DNA of 6,157 bases. It comes from Thermoflexus sp. GTDB taxonomy: Bacteria > Chloroflexota > Anaerolineae > B4-G1 > DUEL01. Below are positions 5,163-6,157 of the stretch, in pieces. Position numbers and translations under genes: made by a program. Position 1 is the stretch's first letter. Every line of letters begins with the position of its first letter. The DNA lies in assembly GCA_028276215.1 (NCBI GenBank), contig JAPYWT010000161.1:1-6157 (forward strand), written 5' to 3'. The notes below the pieces were generated by a model. The model saw nothing but the letters and a program-made list of their open reading frames with translations, was not told the origin of the DNA and did not search any database.

Positions 5163-6157
5163 TTACCGATTTTTCAGCACCAGCGGCAGGTAGACACGCC
5201 GCCATGGGTAAACGACCAGCAAATCGCCGCTGTAGATGTTGTTATCTTCGCGGGCCTCCCGGATCAGCCCGAACGGCTGCCCCCAGGGAGGGGAACCGGC
5301 CCACGAAACATCCACCTGGGCATGCGTCCGATAGGTGCCTGCTGGCAGGGTCACCGAGAAGGGTAACGTCCGCTCCTCGTTCACACCCAAACTCCGGGAC
5401 CACTGGGTGTAGTCCCACCGCGCGCAGAAGGACCCGTCACTGGTACAGGACCCGCCGATGTGGTCAAAGACATCGGTGGGCGGTCCGGCCTGCGGGTCCT
5501 TCGCATACACCTCGGTTACGAAGAGCCAGGTGGGGGCATTGCCATTCCACTGCTGCGTCACAGCATCCACGCCCTGGTTCTTCACCGTCACGTAGAACGT
5601 CATCGGGTAACCTGCCGTCGGCTGCGCGGGCTGCCAGGTGATCCGGGTCACCACCAGGTCCGGGCCCCGGAGGATGTCCACATCCCGGCCCACGTTGTTC
5701 GCCAGGTTCTCCTCTATCACCTCCTCGCCCGTCTCATAGCCGAGGCCCACCGTCGCCGTCACGGTCCAGAACGTGTCGGGGATGCCGGAGGAGACCTGAA
5801 CATCCAGATGGACGCTGCTGCTTCCGTTGGGCGACAGGGTGCCTACCGAAGCGGTGTACACGCCGCCCCCGATGCTGTTCCATCCCCCGCTGACGACCGT
5901 CAGATAGTCCGCCGGTTCCAGGGTCGCCGTCAGAACGATGTGCTCCAGCCAGACCGAGGAGGTGTTGGTCAGGCGGACGGTATAGTTGAGGGTATCTCCG
6001 GGGGATGCCGTGATCCGCCCGTCATCTATGGAGACCTGGGCGTCCACCCGGGGAATCTCCTGGACCGTCAGCGGGGCCGTCTCCACCGGCGGCAGGACGA
6101 AGGTGCCAGCCCGCGCGTCCAGCCGGTTGTAGAACGTCCCACTGCGGGCCAGCCGGT
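5163..6157 (-). CDS. Exported CARDB/DUF11-type surface protein, C-terminal part (5' end outside window)
   Basis: The frame stays open from the stop at 5163 to the window edge, giving about 330 visible residues; the GTG at 6086 is internal, since coding continues upstream as ...FVLPP with no stop. Visible residues about 39-162 form a DUF11-like beta-sandwich repeat (phrases such as SPGDTLNYTVRLTNTS and VGTLSPNGSSSV). Residues about 165-315 form a CARDB domain (PDLVVTRITWQP, TFYVTVKNQG, ending EAREDNNIYSGD), with two cysteines at 237 and 244 that could form a disulphide. The protein ends in RRVYLPLVLKNR, a short C-terminal motif common on exported proteins of Chloroflexota. These are adhesion or structural modules with no enzyme activity, so the protein is likely part of a long cell-surface or secreted polypeptide. 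It precedes the proline-rich anchor-like protein by 32 bp, which fits an envelope role for both. The missing N-terminal part may carry further domains. Confidence 0.85.
   Translation of the reverse strand, partial: RLARSGTFYNRLDARAGTFVLPPVETAPLTVQEIPRVDAQVSIDDGRITASPGDTLNYTVRLTNTSSVWLEHIVLTATLEPADYLTVVSGGWNSIGGGVYTASVGTLSPNGSSSVHLDVQVSSGIPDTFWTVTATVGLGYETGEEVIEENLANNVGRDVDILRGPDLVVTRITWQPAQPTAGYPMTFYVTVKNQGVDAVTQQWNGNAPTWLFVTEVYAKDPQAGPPTDVFDHIGGSCTSDGSFCARWDYTQWSRSLGVNEERTLPFSVTLPAGTYRTHAQVDVSWAGSPPWGQPFGLIREAREDNNIYSGDLLVVYPWRRVYLPLVLKNR

Noticed and set aside
4688..5641. Plus-strand glycine-rich frame of 317 codons
   Set aside because: The glycine tract is the complement of proline codons in the minus-strand gene; no start context or domain.
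6084..6086. GTG at 6086 as the start of the surface protein
   Set aside because: The frame stays open upstream to the window edge with coding-like sequence, and there is no signal peptide after this GTG, so the gene is cut by the window.

Overview
The window is GC-rich bacterial DNA with six protein genes, all on the minus strand. Reading in the direction of transcription (high to low coordinates) they are: the C-terminal part of a large exported CARDB/DUF11-type surface protein, a small proline-rich wall-anchor-like protein, an acyl-CoA dehydrogenase, a probably Tat-exported L,D-transpeptidase, a Sir2 (sirtuin) NAD-dependent deacylase, and a soluble GAF-domain histidine kinase. No rRNA, tRNA, CRISPR array, transposase or phage gene was seen. 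A Chloroflexota host (Anaerolineae or a relative) is the best guess. The reasons are the terminal YLPLVLKNR motif on the surface protein, the Pro/Thr-rich stalk protein, the GC-rich codons and the intergenic palindromes and heptad repeats. This is inferred from family habits, not proven.

Layout: positions 5163-6157 hold the surface protein, open at its 5' end past the window edge; 4618-5130 the proline-rich protein with an MPVTG sorting-like tail; 4540-4616 a 7-bp tandem array; 3290-4525 the acyl-CoA dehydrogenase, starting at a TTG with a strong Shine-Dalgarno; 3175-3279 a 105-bp palindrome that folds on paper into a complete four-armed cloverleaf; 2116-3297 the L,D-transpeptidase; 2021-2139 two further inverted repeats; 1242-2009 the sirtuin; 42-1211 the kinase; and 1-41 a short hairpin downstream of it.

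The genes are close together (30-bp gap, 106-bp gap, 8-bp overlap, 92-bp gap, 32-bp gap), so one or two polycistronic transcripts are plausible. Functions are mixed: three genes concern the envelope (surface adhesin-like protein, wall-anchor candidate, peptidoglycan crosslinker), one is acyl-CoA metabolism, one is protein deacylation and one is signalling. I see no single dedicated pathway or defence system.

The most unusual content is in the gene junctions. Four of the five junctions or ends carry a structured or tandem repeat of a different kind. The cloverleaf element lies in frame within the 5' part of the L,D-transpeptidase reading frame, where it either adds 35 codons ahead of the Tat motif or supplies a new GTG start.
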